DNA of 64,000 bases, from NCBI GenBank assembly GCA_963277665.1, contig OY728119.1:316902206-316966205 (forward strand). The letters are read 5' to 3'. Positions 10,105 through 23,445 of this stretch are shown piece by piece. Below the pieces are notes generated by a model. That model searched no databases. It had not been told where the DNA came from and was given only the letters and a program-made list of their open reading frames with translations. The first letter of the stretch is position 1. Every line of letters starts with the position of its first letter. This DNA is from Viscum album (taxonomy: Eukaryota > Streptophyta > Magnoliopsida > Santalales > Viscaceae). The position numbers were made by a program, and so were the translations under genes.

Positions 10105-13100
10105 TCTTTCACGACCCAACCTAATAGGGATTAAGCCAGAACTACACCAAGCCTTACTCCATAGGCTAGGGATGGTGACCAGCACTGAAAGGCAAAACTA
10201 ATATGGGAGGATTTTTCCTAATGTACCTATATGAACACACCCAATAATATCCATGCAGAAATGCAGAGGAATAAATATAAAAGACTGTAACATATAGAGT
10301 AATGACAATGTATGTAACAACCTCTAGGGAATATAATAGTACACCATTGTAATCTAAAAAGTAAAGGGGTAAAATACATGCCCAACCAAAAAGATTTCCC
10401 AACCTAACAATAGCTGGAAAGGTAAATGCTGAGAGATCCGAGCTTCAAATCTTTAAGATATGACCAAAAAACATGGTCAACTGCACTAGGGTATCTCTAT
10501 GCTTATATGAAAACATGGTCAACTACACTAGGGTATCTCTGTGCTTATTTTAATCCCCATCCTAACAGGAGGGTTGAACTCGATATATAGATAGAGGACC
10601 TATGACCTAGTCCATTAGGGGTCTCTAATATATGGATAGAATAATAATGCCTCGTACCATCAGGAGGGTTCCACTCAATATATAGATAGAGAATATGTGG
10701 CTTATTCCATTAAGGGATTCCACTCTATGGATAGAGGACCCATAACCTATCCCAATAGGATGTTTCTACTATAATGATCTTTTTTGGTAACTATTATCAT
10801 CGAACGCCGCCTAAATATGCATCATGCTAAAACAATCTTACATCATATGTCAAAATCCACTATAGAGGCCACCATCATGTTCTATGTGGAAATATACTCA
10901 GGATAGGCTACTCTTGATCTAAAATTTGTGTCCAAATGATGGAGATATGAGAGGAAGAAGTTTTCTAAAGGGGTACATGGAAGGTAGGGTACCCACATGG
11001 TGTGTGGTCCCACTCTTCTACCTGGTCATGTAATTTCTAGCACATGGATCACTATCCATGTAGTACTACATGGCATGTAATGGTACTGCACTATATGTCT
11101 CGGTCACCTAGGCCCTTCTCATTCTCTCCTGCTTGTGCCCATGTACATTGGCCATGAACCAATACACGGTGTGTTCCTTGCTCGTGTCCATGTTCGTGTA
11201 CTCCCGGAGTACACATCAGGCTTCCAACACTAAGTCACATGGAATGTGGGGTCCCATAAGGTATGTGATTTCTAACTCTCTTTGAAACCCTAGCCGATAT
11301 AGTTATGGGTCTATACACCGTGTGTAATTCAGAATATAAGATGTGTAGCCAGGTTTTTCATAGAAAATCCAGATCTGATCCAAACATATCATATTCAGGC
11401 CCACCTCCATTAATCCCACCATTCCACCACTCATAATTAGTGTTAATCACCACCAACCATTGTTTCCAGCCCTCTAGTGGCCAGAAATTGGAATTGAGTC
11501 CGCCGCTCAAAAACCACATGCATTGTCATTGCCCGTGGTGCTTCCTTCTGCGTCAACAGATTTTTGAATTCATGATGGAATCACTCATAACGCAGAAATC
11601 ATCCTGATCCATCATTTAATCATTGATCTATTTGTTTCATGTGATTTTTTTTGTGAATTTGGGAGTGTGATCATTCTTGATCCCACCCGTCAATGTCGAA
11701 TTGTGGTCCCCATAACCCAATGATAAAAAATGAAGAATGGTGACGGAAAGCACAAGAAAAATAGAAGTGAAACAATCATTTTCCAATTTTTCTTGGTAAA
11801 AAAATATAGATCATGGAAAATTAGGTGAGAAATCCTATCAAAATAGAGAGATAAATTGAATAAACAAGTTTTATTAGTATGGGGATCATGTGAAGGTTCC
11901 AATTAATTACATATTAATAAGAAGGATTACAATCCATGTTTAAATGGTTTAATCAAGAGGAAAATACTATATATGATGAGTTCTACCATAATTCGGATTG
12001 ATTGTTAGTGAATAATGATGCTACCAATGAAGAATAAAATTATTTGCGTTCATTATTCCACGATTTTCCTGGATCTGTTTGTCGTTTGATCACCCGATCC
12101 CAAATCAACAATGAATGGTGGTTGAAACACCTCCCAGTGATCCTAGTGTTATGAGACTAACCCTATATATTTTCCATAAAAGGTCACTTATAGATAAAAT
12201 TTGTGTTTTAGGATTTAAATTAATGAACTAAATATTTTCATAATTAATTTGCTTGGCGTACCCACTAAAGGTTGCCTTATCTGAACATCCTGAACCAACC
12301 AATTTTAGGTCACGCCATGGGTAAACCCCATGCTTCTGATTCAACTATGGTATTATATTTTTGATTTGATACTCTATTAATGAGATATTTTGTTATTTTG
12401 AAAAACTAGGCATGTGTGATATAAAATATTTTTAATATTTTTTTAAAATTAATTCTGGTCACACCAAGCCTTGGAATCGTGCTCTGTCTCAATGCCTGAC
12501 TCGAAAAATATTCCTTGATATATTTCAAAGTATTAAAATGAAAAAATTGTGTATCAATATGAATATTTACAAGAAATCTATTTAAACCGCAAATCACTTC
12601 AAATAAATAAATAACCCAAATTAGTTTTACAAGAATAATAAGCAATTCATAAAATTAACCCATTGTATAGAAACAACTACCTAAAAATGGAGGTAACACA
12701 AACATCCTTTGAAAACAGAGACCAAGTAAGAGTGGATAGGGTTCTCATGATCTTGGATCTATAATAAAAAACATAAATCTTCTATCAAACCCATTAAACT
12801 CAGAATCACATCCCAATTGGGTTCCAACAAGATGAAAGGAGAGGAGATCTAGTATAAATCTACAAAGAAGAGAGGAAATCAGATCAACGTCACAACATGC
12901 CTTGATGTGACCATCAAGAATGAAGTAATTCCACCTATAATCCAAGGGGAGACACCTCTAAAGATCTAGGTATGGTTTAGAATGATCCAAAATGAGATCC
13001 GTGGGTTATTTGTCTTTAACAAAAAGGGAAAGAGGTAAAATCCATCTTTTTAATAGTTTGGAAGGGGTCGCATGGTTTTCTTGCGTAAGAAGCATGGTTA

Positions 13101-13480
13101 AACTAATTGTGTTCCTTAACAGTGATCCCACAATATCCATTCTGTCCGAGGGTGCATGATTTTCACTAGAAACCGCAAAAAATTTTCAAATCTTTCCCAA
13201 ACTATGTGACATCCCTGGACAACCACCAAACACCCTACAAGTTTCCCTAAGTATGTCACATAGTTTTTTAATAGTGCACAAATCATGAAAAATTACACTA
13301 GAACCTCATAGTGTAATACTACATAGTTACCATACGGTTAAACTAATTGTTCAACTTAATTGTGTGCCTTTCTAATTTCTCTCAAAATCCCTTATTTCCA
13401 TCCTCTTATCCCCAAAATCTTCCTTGACCCCAAAAGAGGAAAACCAAGGATCAACTAAGGTATACCTATAACCCAGTGGG
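10105..13480. other. Probable old LTR and flanking sequence, boundaries unresolved
   Basis: No gene was recognised. The left part is probably the minus-strand 5' LTR of the gypsy remnant; it contains the minisatellite at 10471-10770. Around 10960-11330 the sequence is unusually rich in ACATGG, TGTAC and TACAC motifs. No second LTR copy or clear right boundary was found. Confidence 0.3.
10471..10770. repeat. Degenerate minisatellites inside an old LTR
   Basis: Two 42-bp units start at 10471 and 10513 (ACATGGTCAACT, then CACTAGGGTATCTCT). They are followed by four or five looser units of about 45-54 bp starting near 10557, 10611, 10658, 10708 and 10751. These share CCAT-AGG-GG and ATATAGATAGAG blocks. 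Confidence 0.6.
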
Positions 13481-13509
13481 TGCTATAGTAAATACTAGAA
13501 ATTATTTTG

Positions 13510-14045
13510 GATGTACATGAAATCACAATACAATTACTATATATTTATCTATGAAATATAGGAATTGAGTTCATTTCAATTCGAGTTGTGTTTTTTCCAG
13601 GATGCCCATAAACATGTTTTAGTGTTTTAAATTACTAAAACATGGATGAAATGGTAAAAAACATAGAAAATGATCTTATATTAACGTAAAATTATGTAAA
13701 CCCCACTGTTAAATTATTTTCAACATGTATGAGTATAAAAAATATCTATCTAATGTGTCGTGTGCTTAGAATATCTCGATAAACAGTTTTAAAAGATATC
13801 AAAGTCTTTAAAAACATGCCCTGGGGGATCAAAACCAATAAAATGGCGTCTAATGGCCATGAAATCATTGGAAACATATTTAATATTTATTTTTGATATA
13901 TAGGAACCGACATAACGTCAATCTGAGTTACAGTTTTCTTGGGATGCATATAAACACATTTTTTGTGTTTTAAAACACTAAAACATGTATGTAATGGTCA
14001 AAACCATAGAAAATGACCTCATGTTGACATGAAATCATGAGATAT
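13510..14045. repeat. Diverged tandem duplication, ~342-bp period
   Basis: The segment starting at 13558 (ATAGGAATTGAG) reappears at 13900 (ATAGGAACCGAC). Shared blocks include GGATGC, ATAAACA, GTGTTTTAAA, ACTAAAACATG and ACATAGAAAATGA or close variants, extending to about 14040. Upstream, CATGAAATCA at about 13516 and 13858 keeps the same offset. Confidence 0.65.
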
Positions 14046-14844
14046 ACACCATTTAATTATATTTTAAATATAATAATTTCTATCATATCAAAGTCATTAA
14101 AATTTGTTTATTAATTAATTTTAAGAACATTACACGTCAATTTAAAAATTGATTAGATTGTTATATACTTTTCCCTTTTGAGTTAAAAGTGTTTAATCAT
14201 ATATTAAATAGGTAATTTTATTTTTTCAAATTCTTTTTCATTATATATTATTTTTTATATGTTAAAATTAATTTCATCTATTTTATTAGAAAAAATCATT
14301 GTATATTATGTTTTTTATTTCTTTTCTTAAATGTTATGGTTTATATTGTAGGCGACAGATTACAATAGTGGGAAAGTGGTTGAAATTTTTTATTCATGAA
14401 ACTCTTTAGAATAAATTCATGATGACTCATAATTTTTGTGTTATGGTTAAATATTATCAATGATTATAATATAATTCTTATTCATTAAGCTCAATTATAT
14501 TTCTATATTTTTTATTCTAGTTGATGAAATGATGTGGTCAGTTTCACGTATGATGAATCTAGCTATGGTGGTAGTTTTATGGAGTGGAGGTGGTGGGATA
14601 TAAATATTTTTCATGGGTTTATGGTGGATATTGGAAATATTTTATTTTTATATATATGACTATTAGGCTTATTGTTGACCAATGGTTCTATATTTATTAC
14701 TGTAGATGTGTGGATGTATGGATGTATGGATTTATGATGAATTTATTGTATATTTATTGTTCATTTTATTGCATGAATAAGTTTCTTATATGCATATTAT
14801 TTTGTATTGAATATTGTTTTGTTAAAAATTATTTGATATGTCTA

Positions 14845-15067
14845 GTGGTGGGTTCTAATAACTACTAATAATTCTTTTAATGGTGGTTTCTAATAACCGA
14901 TGTTAATTATTTTAGCAATGGTTAAGGTGGTTTCAATTTTTTTTCTCCAGGAAGGTAAATCAGGGATAAATTATTTAGTGGTGGATATGTTAATTTACAC
15001 ATTTTCTACCAAAAAAATGCCACCAAATGAAAATAGAACTACCACTAAGACAACATTATTTGTAGTG
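14845..15067 (-). mobile_element. CACTA-like transposon end with subterminal repeats
   Basis: The right end reads TTATTTGTAGTG, giving CACTACAAATAA on the opposite strand, followed by TAT. Inward lie repeated, alternately oriented motifs (GTGGTGGGTTCTAATAAC, TGGTGGTTTCTAATAACC, AGTGGTGGATATGTTAAT, ACTACCACTAAG), typical of CACTA subterminal regions. No partner end was found, so the element is truncated or the call is wrong. Confidence 0.4.
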
Positions 15068-17498
15068 TATTGCCTTGCCGCGTGTGTGATTGTGATGAAC
15101 CCTAGGTGGGTTCAGGATCTGATTTGGTTTGGTTATGGTTTCCTAGGGTGTATGATCATCCTTCAAGGGATTAATCTCTTCCTTATTCAAGGTTTTGGAC
15201 CTCAACTATCAAAAAAAATGAGTTCTAGGAAGGTTAATGGAAACCAGGGTTTTGAGAGGGAAAAAAGGTTTTACTTGGTTTCCATAAAATGTAAAGGATA
15301 TTTTCTTTAGAAATATGTGATTTAAAATTATTTGGAAACTAACTTTTAGACTATGTGTTTTAAGGATCACCCAGATATTTTTTATTCATGAATTTTAGCA
15401 TTTAAAAAGATATTTTATTCTTTCCATATGTAATTCACAATTGGTTCTTAATTTTACTTATAATTTCACGTAATTTCATGAAATTTTAAATAAATTATAG
15501 AAAGCCCTAAAATTGGTTTGAAATGAAAAATTTATGTTTATGAATTTATTTTTATGTGTAATGAATTATGATATTATATATGAGTGTGTGTGTTTACCAA
15601 TTGATATGAGAGTGTGTAAATTTTTTAACTAAGTGACCTATACCCACACACACACACACATGTTTAAATGTATGCGCGAATAACAATGGAGAGAAACTTT
15701 GATAATTTAATTCTATTATTCAAACTCAATTTTTAAATATGCTTTGAATTTCTCAAATATGTTATAAGGCATGGTTAACACCTTTCAAATAGTGTTATAC
15801 CCATTATTTCATTTCAATGGAAAGTTCCATGTGTCTTGTTTGAACAACTTGGTTGTTTATGGATTTCATATGCTTATTGTATTTGTTTATTTTATTAGTG
15901 ATGATGTATATTATTTCTTTGTATTGTAATTTTTATTCAAACTACATGGGAATTTTTGAGTGATTGGGTAGGTGAAATTAGGATGGACAAGTTCCCTTTC
16001 CACATGTTATACTAGTGAATTATATGTGTTTGATCCCCCTTTCACTGGCCATGGATGTGTTACTATTTCCACTAATTGAGGTGATCTCTAATTATTAATT
16101 TATGTCTAGATTTCCCCTAGCCCTTGGAGGCCCTTAGGGTATTTATCTAATGATTCCCCTTTTAAAATATTGGTTGTATAACATCCTTTTTATTCTACCA
16201 TAGGTTATACCAACCATGATTTATAGGATTTTTGTTCTTTTTTTAGAATTATTTCTCATTAGTAAAATGGTATTCTAATGTGAATCACAAATACTATCTT
16301 GAATGTGTTTTTAAAACTAGTTTTTAATTGAGTGTTTTAATAAATAAGGCTTTGGACGGCTGAATTATTTCCAAGTGATTGTTTTTCATTTAAATAAAAT
16401 ATAAAAAAATGTTTATAAAATGAAATTGGATTTTATGTAATTATGATCGGAAATAATACTTTTAATCAATTTATTTCAAATTAAAACTATATAGATATTT
16501 TATTTATGGATTATAATTTGGTTGTGGTATTTTGTTGGAAAGTCTACTGAGTTTATTTCTCACGCATTTCATATCAATTTAGTTCTTGGTTCTGGATCTT
16601 TCTTTACCTCTCTTAGAGAATTTTGATGTTTACTTTTGGGTGGTGACTCTCAGAGTCACATGATGGTATGCTAGTTTTTTTTATTTAGTTTTTATTTGTC
16701 TCATTGAACAAATAGGTATTTTCCCAGTTTCCTTTAATTTAATCACTGACACATTATATTTGTGGAGGTCACAGTGGGACTTGGTGCTTGCTGTAAGAGA
16801 GGGGGATTATAGGGTTGGTGGATGGATTTTCTTTATTTATATTTCTTTTATATCATGATTGATTTATTATTTTATTTATATTTATTCCTAGAATATATTT
16901 ATGAATTACGAATTAGGCATGCAATATTTTCATTAGATATTCTAATGCTCATTAAATGTTGCTTTATTCCATAAAATTCATTCTCACTAAATTTTATCTG
17001 ATGCCCTATCACTTAACGCCACCCCTAGGGGATCAAAAACATTGCTCGAGGCTATCATTTGTCAAATTGGTCATCTGATGGAGGGACATCTTGGGATGTT
17101 CTATGAAATATATGAATGTTGATAAAAATTCCCCTATTAATGTTGAGAAAATATTTCCATTAATTAATTTTTCTTTCTCTAATGAACAGGTCAAACCACA
17201 TCAATGAGAAGTGATTGTAAGTATTTTAATCATTGTGGGGGTGATTTTATTTGGATTGATGATAAGAGGAAGTTGGGGTAGTTCCTCTAAGACATAATGG
17301 GGTAGTCTTCCCTAGATGATAAGTAGTTGTTTGGTTTCAACATGATTCAACCTAAAGGTAAGGGTTAATATATTGGTTGTGGCATGTAGGACTAGGGTTT
17401 GTTAAAGGGTTAAGTTTATAATGGTATATTATATATGGTATGACTCTAAATAGTGATGTGAGTCAAGGTGGCAAAGCACTTATTTTATGAAATATATC
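15068..17498. other. AT-rich stretch without recognised genes
   Basis: No supported gene. It contains a (CA)n run at about 15645-15660. An open frame ending at 15310 has no recognisable protein features and starts inside the CACTA-like end. A perfect inverted repeat TGACTCT-C-AGAGTCA lies near 16645. Confidence 0.4.
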
Positions 17499-19512
17499 TA
17501 TAGGTTATGAGCATAATGGAAGTGTGTGATGTCCCATTCCCAACAATTATTTTTGTCATAATTGATGATCAATCTAATATTTACACAATGATAAATTCTC
17601 TAATCAACAGAATTGAATCAAATAATATATTCAATGGATAAAACATTGAAACCAAAGCACATTATCATTACATATTATTTATAATTAATTTAATCAATTA
17701 AAGAATTACCTTGTGTGAATTTTTTCTTCATTTATGGATATGATAATGAATCTACATCGCATCATCATTTTGTTGTAGGAATTAAGGGTATATTCCGTCT
17801 AGAAATCATCCACATGTATTCCACAAATCATTAAATGTCATTGTAGAAATATTCAGGTGCTAGTGCAGAAGATCTAATCGGTTACATCATTTTCCATTGA
17901 TCACCCCAAGAACCACTTCCAAAGGATTATCTTTGATCTCTATTTACTTGAGAGTGGAAGGTGGATGAATATTTATCTCCATTCTTGGTATCATTCTTAG
18001 AGAAGGGATCTATCTAGGGCTTCAAAAGGATTCAACATATTTCATTGTGCAAAACACAAAAATGAATTTCCACTCTTGAAAAATAATATAATTGTGTTTA
18101 TATAACCTAGGGTGAGAAATAAATAATTTCAAAAGTTCCCTTTATTTTTTATTTATTCTCTATGGAACCATATGTCTATAATAATAATATTATTATTATT
18201 TCCTGAGATGTTCTAAACTCACAAATAAATTTAAATATTAATTAATTAAATAATATTAAATATATTTTATTTCTTATGGGACCTATAAACTCATTCCATC
18301 ATTCCTTCATAATATTTATCAGGACATAAATAATTACTATTTATTTAATAAATAAATATACCTGTATTATTCACTAATATATAAATAAATATTATATTCA
18401 CTAAATAGAAAATATTTATTTATTAAATATTCCTCTTAGATATTATTCTCTCAAATAACTAGTGATTGAATATATATGATAAAGTAAACATTAATAATTA
18501 TTAACTAATGTGTTAGAATAATATTTATTCAACTTATTAAATAATAAATAATAATATATTGTTTAACTAAGATTCTGGATACAGTTAGTCTATGACCCTG
18601 TAGGCCTCTTTCTTAATGTCATTGGTTAAAGCATCATAATTTACAAGATTAGTGTCTTGTAACACATCAAGGCACCCATAGAGAAAGAATTTAATGTCAC
18701 ATTGAAATAATACCTAATATAGACACTTACCATGTAATATAATCTCGTTATCATGATATCTCTAATCAAGATGGTTGCATGCTAGTGCCATCAACCTATG
18801 TGTTTGAGTATCTCTCTTTGAATTTATGAAAATAGAACATTCCCATAGAACACCATGTTCATGGATTTATTTAAGCTATATCATTTCCATCAAATGTCCT
18901 AAGATATCAACTTTCGTTAAAGAATATAAGGGAAAAATTCTTTCTTTCATTATTCATTAATTCAATATTACTCATGATGAACCCAACATAACCTACCATG
19001 TCGTAAACATATGTTATCATGGTTTTTGTCAATACATTAAATTATGTGACTTATAATTATTATTATTAAGAATCTTAATGTCTAAGGATAAATATTATTG
19101 TCCATATATAGGCACATCTAATGACACATATAAATGTTGATTTCCTATTGGTGGATCTCAGTCTCATAATATCATACACTAGATATTACCAAGGGTGTAC
19201 ACCATGAGAAGGTGCCTTAAAGTCCTATGAGTCTTAACCCCTGATAGCCTATATTATTTATTTCTATAAAATAATTCCATATATCTATAGAAAAAATATT
19301 TTATGAATACTATTGTGGCACTTCTGGGTTCTCATCATAGCGGGGAACTACTATGACCTTTCAATGAAACAACTACTCCTAATAAATTATCACATAAAAT
19401 GTTATGTAGAATAAGAATAATTTTGTGATAAGTAGTTTGTGAATATTCAAAAAAATGAATATAAATTATTATAAAGTACACATAAGTTGGTTCTAGGGCA
19501 CCAAATCCAGCA
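17499..19512 (-). repeat. 3' LTR of the copia element
   Basis: Collinear with 25772-27785 at a constant offset of 8273 bases. On the minus strand it starts TGCTGGATTTGG; the far end (17499) has decayed from the expected CA. It contains the AT-only microsatellite region near 18180-18200. Confidence 0.85.
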
Positions 19513-19527
19513 GACTCCCACTTGCAC
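19513..19527 (-). other. Polypurine tract of the copia element
   Basis: The minus strand reads GTGCAAGTGGGAGTC directly before the 3' LTR. The AAGTGGGAG core is the usual plant copia plus-strand primer. Confidence 0.7.
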
Positions 19528-19584
19528 TAAATCCTACTTCTAACAACCTTCATTCCACTAGATGTCATATGATAATCATGCTTC

Positions 19585-20190
19585 TGTTAATATAAGACCT
19601 TAGTAAAGGGATCCACTGAATTTTATTCCATGGGAGCTCTATTTATAAAAATTTCACCCCTTTCATAAAAATCCCTCAAGAGGTGATACTTCCAGATTAT
19701 ATCTTTTGTCCATTGGTGTGACCTTTACTCTTTTTCAAGAGCTGCGACTACAGTATTATCACAATAAAATATGAAAAGTTTTTTACTAATAGGTACCACA
19801 TCAATCTCATAGAAAACAATGTGTATCTAAATGACTTCCTTGGATACATTAGAAGCCTCTATCTACTCATAATATATTGTAGTATCAACGATAACTAGAT
19901 GCATTGAACTCTTCGAGTGCAAAGCTTTTCCATTGATATAGAAAACCTATCCTGACTACGACTTCAGATCATTCTGATCTGTTTAAAAACTAGAATTAGT
20001 ATAACCCCTAATAATTAGATCCTCATCTCCTCTATACACTAGGAACATATCCTTAGTTCATCTCAAATACTCAAGGACAACCTCAACAACATACAAATAT
20101 TGTTCTCTTAGATCTAATTGATATATTATTACCATGATCAATACATAGGCAACATCAAGTCTAGTACATAACAAAACATACATGATTGAT
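19585..20190 (-). pseudogene. Copia RNase H and polyprotein C-terminus, broken
   Basis: Minus-strand frames give EYLR..TKDMFLVY, then GYTNSSF (normally GYTDASF, so the first catalytic Asp is lost), YCDN, and the C-terminal signature WKYHLLRDFYERGEIF followed by DPFTK. This is the RNase H that removes RNA from the RNA:DNA hybrid, plus the usual copia tail. At least six stops interrupt it. It runs directly on from the RT fragment, as in the intact polyprotein. Confidence 0.85.
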
Positions 20191-20960
20191 CATATCACAT
20201 AATCATATGGGATCTTAATCATTATAACTTTCTTCTTTTGTGTATGAGGACACATTTTCATAGAAATATGTATACCATGTGATACAGGAACCAATCCCCT
20301 CATGGATTTTTCCATACTAAATCTATTTAGTATCTGGTCAATGTATGTACTTTTAATTAGTCCAAGTAGCCTCTTGGATCTATCATGAATGATCTTGATC
20401 CCTATAATATCGGCTTCTTTACCTAAGTCTTTCATAGAGAAACACTTGTTTAACCAGTCCTTAATAGACTGTAAGACTGCTAATTTATTTACAATAAGTA
20501 ATATTTCATCAACATATACTACTATTAATATGACTGAATTCCCACTAAACCTCTTGTAAACACATGGATAATGTTCCTTATTAATGAAACCAAATTATTT
20601 TATAGATTTATTGAATTGAATGTTCCATGACTGGGATACTTCCTTAAATCCATAAATGGATCCATGTAACTTGCAAATTCTTTTAGAATCACCTGGAGTG
20701 ACAAACCCTTCTGGTTGTGTCATATAGATATCTTCCTGAAGGTTTTCATTAAGGAAAGTAGTTTTGGCATCAATATGCCAAATTTTGTAATCATGTAAGA
20801 AACTATATTATGTATAATTTTGACGGACTTAAACATGGAAACTGGTGAAAAGGATTCATCATAGTCAATTCCTTGATGTTGTTTAAAACCTTTAGCCACT
20901 AGCCTATATTTATAGGTATTTATTTTACATTACATTTATAGATTTCTTTTGAGTACCCAT
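20190..20960 (-). pseudogene. Copia reverse transcriptase, broken
   Basis: The minus strand encodes KTTFLNENLQEDIYM and QPEGFV, then LHGSIYGF, then YVDEILL at 20505-20516, then FSMKDLG and IIGIKIIHDRSK in an open stretch 20190-20435. These are the plant copia RT motifs in order. The catalytic YVDD is YVDE, so the enzyme would be impaired even without the stop and frameshifts upstream. It lies between IN (to the right) and RH (to the left). Confidence 0.9.
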
Positions 20961-21029
20961 GTGAACCCTATTATATTTACATCAACTGGTGCATAGACCA
21001 AAACCCAAACATGGTTTTGATACATGGAA

Positions 21030-22050
21030 ACCATTTCACAATTCATGTCTTTTTCCATCTTACAGCTTCTAATCTCTCTACCACCACTTTGTAGGAGATA
21101 GTTTCTTCATTTTCAACCAATAATGAGTCACCATCTTTAGGGTATATAAAATCACATCTCTCTGGTTCTCTTACCTTTATTTTACTCCTACATTGTACTT
21201 GAGTTTCAAGAACTAATTCTTCCATGAGGACCTATGGAATTTTTTCCTCTGCCAACTCTTGTGTATCTTGAGAATCAACTTCATCAAAGTCAATATTTTT
21301 TCCACTATCATTTTTGAGGATGTAGTCTCTCTCAATAAATATGGCTTGTCTAGAAATAGTCACTTTATTATCTGAGGGGTTGTATAGGTAGAATCCCTTT
21401 GTTTTCTTAGAATACCCTATAAAGTTACACTTTTTTCCCTGGGGTGTTAGTTTTTTTCCTGATAAGGCCTTAACAAATGAATTACAACCCCATATACATG
21501 TATGTGAAAAAATGGATTTCTTTACACTTCATAACTCAAAGGGAATTCTGTTTTACGCTTTATATGGAACTCGATTTAGTTTGTATATATCAATTTTTAA
21601 TGAATATCCTTAAAAGGATAATAGAATATTTGCATGGATCTTCATTGAAATTTTCATGTCTAACAAGGTATGTTTCCTTATTTCACTAAAACCATTTCAC
21701 TATGGTGTTTAAGGTGGATTGATTTGAGATAAAATCACAAACTCCCATAAAAATTAGATAAAATCTAGGTTGATATATTCACCACCTCGATCTGATTCCA
21801 TCTTCTTTATCTTCTTTCCACGTTGATTCTCTACTTCATTCTTGAATTATTTGAATTTCTCAAAGAACCCATACTTATACCTCATCAAGTAGACATAGTA
21901 ATATCTACTCAATTCATAAGTAAACGTTATGAAGTAAGAATACCCACCTATATATTCTTAATAAATTGTCCACACACATCAGTGTATACCAATCCTAAAA
22001 GATCTGTGGACCTTTCACCCAGACCACTGAATGGTGGTTTCTTCATTTTT
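21030..22050 (-). pseudogene. Copia integrase, broken
   Basis: Minus-strand frames contain ERSTDLLGLVYTDVCG near 22010 (first catalytic Asp), FITFTYELSRYYYVYLM, SDRGGEYINLDF near 21790 (second catalytic Asp), WNGFSE, and then the C-terminal GYSKKTKGFYLYNP (about 21420-21370). The DD35E core and C-terminal region are therefore present but interrupted by several stops and shifts. An open piece at 21043-21225 is the linker between IN and RT. The intact enzyme would insert cDNA into chromosomes. Confidence 0.85.
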
Positions 22051-22700
22051 TCTTAGAAAAAATCATGACACCATTCATGTGGTTTTATCTCAAAAGAGTC
22101 TAAATAATCATCTTGATAGATCTTTGTCAAATTCATATCATTTACATGACCAATATAGTGATTTCATAGTTGGGTGTTATATGATTCATGTGAACACAAT
22201 TTTATCTATTGAAAATAGTTTTTTTTTCATTATTTAATACATAAAGACCATTATTTAAATATTTCATGCCATAACCTATGATGCCTTTATAAAATAAGTA
22301 ACTTTTATTTCAAAACATGAAAATAAAACTATTTTCATCTAGGAATGATATAGAAATTATGTTCTTGGTAATATTTGGTACATAATAAAAATCATTGAAA
22401 ACCAATATCATTCTTGTTGGCAATGAAAGGTGTAGTCACTGATGTCTACAGCAGCCAACCTCATGCCATTGGAATCTCTCAAATAAACCTATCCTCTATA
22501 AGTCTTTCATAATCTACTTGGTTCTTATATTTGGATAAATATGTGATCACCACAACTTGTATCTAATACCTAATTTGTAGATATTAAAAGATTACACACA
22601 ATAACAAATTCACCTTCACCTTACCCATGCTTCTGGGTGCAATTCCTCTTCCAGTGGCCTTGGTATCCACGTGAAAAAAGATATTGCCACATTTTTCTTT
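22051..22700 (-). pseudogene. Copia protease, GAG-pre-integrase and zinc-knuckle remnants
   Basis: Near 22640-22700 the minus strand gives GHWKRNC, the end of a CCHC knuckle. Near 22540-22590 it gives FVIVCN then VLDTSCGDHI, the copia protease active site with DTG changed to DTS. Downstream fragments (RLAAVDISDY, MIFIMYQILP) match the region leading into the integrase zinc-binding part. The frame is broken repeatedly. Confidence 0.75.
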
Positions 22701-23095
22701 CCCTTACATTAGATCTTAATCTTCTTGGAAGGATGGTTCTTGAGAGCTTTAGACTTGTTGTGAGTCTTGGGTCCCTTCACATTGTTCATCCTTTTCTTAT
22801 TCACCATAAGGATCGTGGGTTTGTCACGCCCCATATCCTTATCTACTTAGTGAATCAGAGTAAAAAATTTCAAATGAATATTATCATTATTAGTCATGTT
22901 ATAATTAACAATAAAACTATATAAGGTCTTGGGTAGTGAGAAAATTATGATATCTATATGCAACTCATTTGAGAATTTAATTCCTATGATGTCTGAGAAT
23001 TCAATGTATTCAATAAGAATGACGACATGAGGCCTGGATGGTGACGAATATCCAAGATTAGTTATAAATAGAGTATTTGAGAACTCATATCTCTA

Positions 23096-23445
23096 TTATC
23101 TCACCGTATCTTTATAAAGATCCCAAAGTTGAGACATCATGCTATATGAATCCATGTCCTCATGTTGCTTCAAAATCTCATTGGTCAGGTATGATATCAT
23201 GAAACACTGAACATTTGTGGAATTGTTCAAATGTTTCTTATAGAGAGATAACTCTTCCTCACTAGCCTCATTACCAGGAACATCAAGAATAGGTTCTTCC
23301 CGTACATACAATTTCCTTTCATGTTGTAGGATAATTTGTATGCACCTTTTACATTCTGGAAAATTTTTGCCGGTGAGAAGGTTTTTCTTCTCAAGTATGG
23401 ATCACAGTGATATGTTTGAAGTAATTTTTATTGTTGTTTCTAAAA
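23096..23445 (-). pseudogene. Copia gag fragment
   Basis: The minus strand encodes LLTGKNF, then QHERKLYVREEPILDVPG, then EASEEELSLYKKHLNNS, TNVQCFMISYLTNEI and QHEDMDSYSMMSQLWDLY. This is the N-terminal half of plant Ty1/copia gag (UBN2-type). The part 23096-23311 is uninterrupted; one stop lies upstream. Its position, between a long leader and the knuckle/protease region, is normal for the family. Confidence 0.85.

Noticed and set aside
14900..15310. 136-codon plus-strand frame
   Set aside because: Begins inside CACTA-like subterminal repeats, low-complexity hydrophobic content, no family resemblance.
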